The notes under the pieces: model-generated
What the model was told of the DNA's origin: nothing
What the model saw: only the letters and a program-made list of their open reading frames with translations
Databases searched by the model: none
From: Loripinus fragilis
Lineage: Eukaryota > Mollusca > Bivalvia > Lucinida > Lucinidae
Reading direction: 5' to 3'
DNA length: 64,000 nucleotides
NCBI GenBank assembly: GCA_964019695.1
Contig: OZ026518.1
Span: 87,725,950-87,789,949, forward strand
Shown here: positions 61,451-64,000 of the stretch, in pieces
Layout: each line of letters begins with the position of its first letter
How positions within the stretch are numbered: the first letter of the stretch is position 1
Translations under genes and position numbers: made by a program

Positions 61451-64000
61451 GTAAAGAATTCTGTATGTAAAATGCTTCCTTACCTGCGTCTGACCATGAG
61501 AAAGCTGAAACCATTCCATTTGACTGAGCTTTATCCATGTAATTAATACAAGACTCACCATTTTCAAATTAGCTCATGAAATATCATTTTGAAGTTGTTG
61601 TCATGTTATCTTGTAACTTTTTTTTTTTTGCATTTTAAACTTAGATTTATGCAAATTATTGCTTATGTTATTACAATCCAGTACTAATCTATGCTTTGTG
61701 CCTTGTTATTTTTACAGTATAGTATTAATAGCATGAGGCTACTTTTCAATTTTAAGAATACATTTCTAAGATAATAATAAGTGGATCTCTTTGTTGTCTT
61801 TTATTACTGTAAGACCTCTTTACATGGCAGAAATTTCCATTTTTTTTTTTTTTTTTTTTAAGATAAACACTCTCTGGCAAAAACAACAGTATTTGTTGCG
61901 ATCAGTACAGCAAATAGATAGATAAAGTGTAATCCTCTTCTATAACCAACGTAAAGTACTAATATGACCATGCATCTATTTATATTTAATATTTACCCTA
62001 TTTCATGGGGATTCATCTGTACTTTACTCTCTGCAAACCCACCCACCTTCGTTATCGTCTCTCATGATCTAACTGATCTGTACTACCAACCTTAGTATAG
62101 CGCCAAGATTCACATCTTAAAAAATTCTTTATATCTGAAATGTCTATCTGATGAAAACAAGAAAACTGCTTTCTGTACTTATTTTTACATTGTGCTTTAG
62201 ATATGGACTTTCAAATTTCCAATGCCGAGTTGGATTGAGCTCTTCAAATGTGTTTCTGATCCTCCTCATCACTGGCGACCTCCAGATGTAAATAACCGTC
62301 AACTACTTTCTAGCCAATGTGGGTTCTAATAACCTGTCGTTGTTTCAAATATTGGAAACTGAAATGTAAGAACGTTAGATGTAAAACTGTGATTGATTCC
62401 ATCGTTGACATAAAAAATTTATTTTATTATTTTTATAACTATTATTATTACTATTAAGGATCATTGACACTTGCTATGGGTAAATGCCTATGGTTTTCAG
62501 TAAAAATAAAAGTTTGTCAATCGTCCCTTTCTTCGCCTTGAAGCTACCTTGACCTGAGTACTTTATGGCTGTGAAATCCGTTTTCGATATTAAATGCTTC
62601 AAAGATGTACAATTTTGGGCAGAACAATCAGTTTTACATTAAGATATATAGGAATCCGAAAACATTTTTTAAAATATCATTCCCCCCCGTGTGCCAGCAA
62701 AAGCTTTTGCCTGCATATGTGTTACCATATTTTACACTTTGTATGGAAGCGGCATGCTGGCACACGGGGGGGAAAGATGTTCAGCAGCCCGAAAACCCAG
62801 GGCCTAAGCCCATAAAATGCCTTTTCTACCGAATAGGAAATTAATGACAGTAATGAAGTTCTCTAGAACCAACCTCCTAAATTGCTTTGTATTGTGTGCT
62901 AGTTTAATATAAAGTACTAAAAGATTGAAAGTAGAATTAGCAAGGTTTTATGCATTTTTCATAAGAAAAAATCTCACTGTTATTAAATGACACATTATTT
63001 TGCAAACGTCCTGTACTTATCTATTTGCATGCTAGGGAATTTTTCATGTTTATATTTTCGTCTGTTGACTTTCTTCAAAATTAAGTTTTTAGAAATAAAC
63101 CACCCAGGACCACCATCAGAGTGTCAAACAGTTTGGATCCAGATCAAGACCGACATTCTATAGGTCTTCATCTGGGTATAAACTGTTTATAAAAAGGCTA
63201 TTGGCAGACGAAAAAAATATCCACTGGCATGCAAAGAGTTATAACAGGTAAATACTTTAGTGTTCTATATATTGTCTCATATAGGGATATACATGCATCA
63301 TGTATACCATAAATATTAGGACACTTTAAATACATTCAACATGCTATGCCCTTTAAACAAAGCAAAATTAATATTCAAAGGATCTAGTTAGAATCAGTTT
63401 TACTTTCCAATGCTAAATGGGACACTTTCATTCCTTCAAAAGTATTTATTTCTTTTGTTGAGCTTTCAGTTTTGTATTATTTACGGTACATGTAGTCAAA
63501 AATGTACAGGTAATTTCTAAATTATCTCCCCAAAATCATTTTATTACAAAACGTATTTTGTTTTTAAAACAATTTCATCAATTATCGTGATTCGTTTATA
63601 CTCTGCATATGGTATGTTCAATAGATATTACCATGCCTACCAAATAAATCAAGAAAACGTGCAGAAATCACTTTTTAAAGCACTTTTTATTTTCATGAAA
63701 TTTTAAACCCCCTCCCCTTTCTACCTGCCATAACTCTCGAGTGCGTAGGAATTTTGAAAATATTAAGCTAGCTGGCTCTTGCCATTAGATTCACCTATTG
63801 CACTGATACTACATACACCACACTAGAAGCTCAAAAGCAGCATTCTGGGAATCAGAAAAATAGGCGTATAAGGCCCAAACCGTCAATGATCCTTTATCTT
63901 CTTTGCAAAACCATGAAATGCCGCCCAATTCATGAGGATGTATAGCCTGCTCTTGACGCCTATATTCGTAACTGTGTTTGAAACTATGATCGTGGTATCC
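60791..64000. other. Mostly unassigned AT-rich right end
   Basis: Outside the candidate exons (61020-61450) and the palindrome at 62681, I see a poly-T run (61842-61859), a MITE relic at 63055-63240 and no open frame with a domain. A plus-strand 28-codon frame at 62200-62290 between AG and GT-like sites is too short to judge. Confidence 0.5.
62681..62775. repeat. Palindrome with CCCCCCGTGTGCCAGCA arms
   Basis: TTCCCCCCCGTGTGCCAGCA and TGCTGGCACACGGGGGGGAA are perfect complements about 55 bp apart. MITE-like hairpin, TA-rich flanks. Confidence 0.75.

Noticed and set aside
62200..62290. Plus-strand 28-codon frame (GLSNFQCRVGLSSSNVFLIL)
   Set aside because: Too short, with no partner exon and a weak donor. 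It is not distinguishable from chance.

Overview
The window is animal nuclear DNA, most probably from a bivalve mollusc. It is visibly AT-rich, has short coding exons with GT-AG splice sites separated by kilobase introns, and is crowded with MITEs, tRNA-derived SINEs, CR1/Jockey-like LINEs, foldback elements and satellite DNA. The bivalve call is inference. It rests on the repeat style (GGAC-repeat tails ending in a CCCCC/GGGGG hairpin, pearl-like tandem cores, abundant short hairpin MITEs) and on the invertebrate form of the one recognisable gene. There are no bacterial-type operons.

The main host gene lies on the minus strand between 37945 and 2231: the 5' part of an RB1CC1/FIP200-like autophagy scaffold. 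Twelve coding exons can be placed with exact splice sites and matching phases. They encode about the first 461 residues, from a start codon in good Kozak context (CACCATG) at 37910 to an exon ending at 2231 in phase 1. The long coiled-coil and C-terminal claw regions must lie beyond base 1.

The introns are an unusually clear record of nested insertion. A single old tandem repeat (units of about 190-205 bp, 10.27-20.11 kb) has been split by four transposons, two of them 4-kb foldback elements. A related array sits at 24.3-26.2 kb inside a pearl/Helitron-like element. One SINE landed 14 bp upstream of exon 11 and duplicated that exon's splice acceptor.

Upstream of the gene (39-54 kb) are four LINE copies. 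One has an intact 1186-residue ORF on the minus strand at 45952-49512 (PHD finger, endonuclease, reverse transcriptase). Three are broken, one of them cut into at least four pieces by later insertions. An assembly gap of N's lies at 53811-53833.

The right end (57.8-60.8 kb) is a satellite with a 301-bp higher-order unit. Four phase-compatible, unrecognised candidate exons on the minus strand (56.4-61.4 kb) would place this satellite inside an intron. That gene is only a hypothesis. The outermost 3 kb at the right hold only repeat relics and unrecognised AT-rich DNA.
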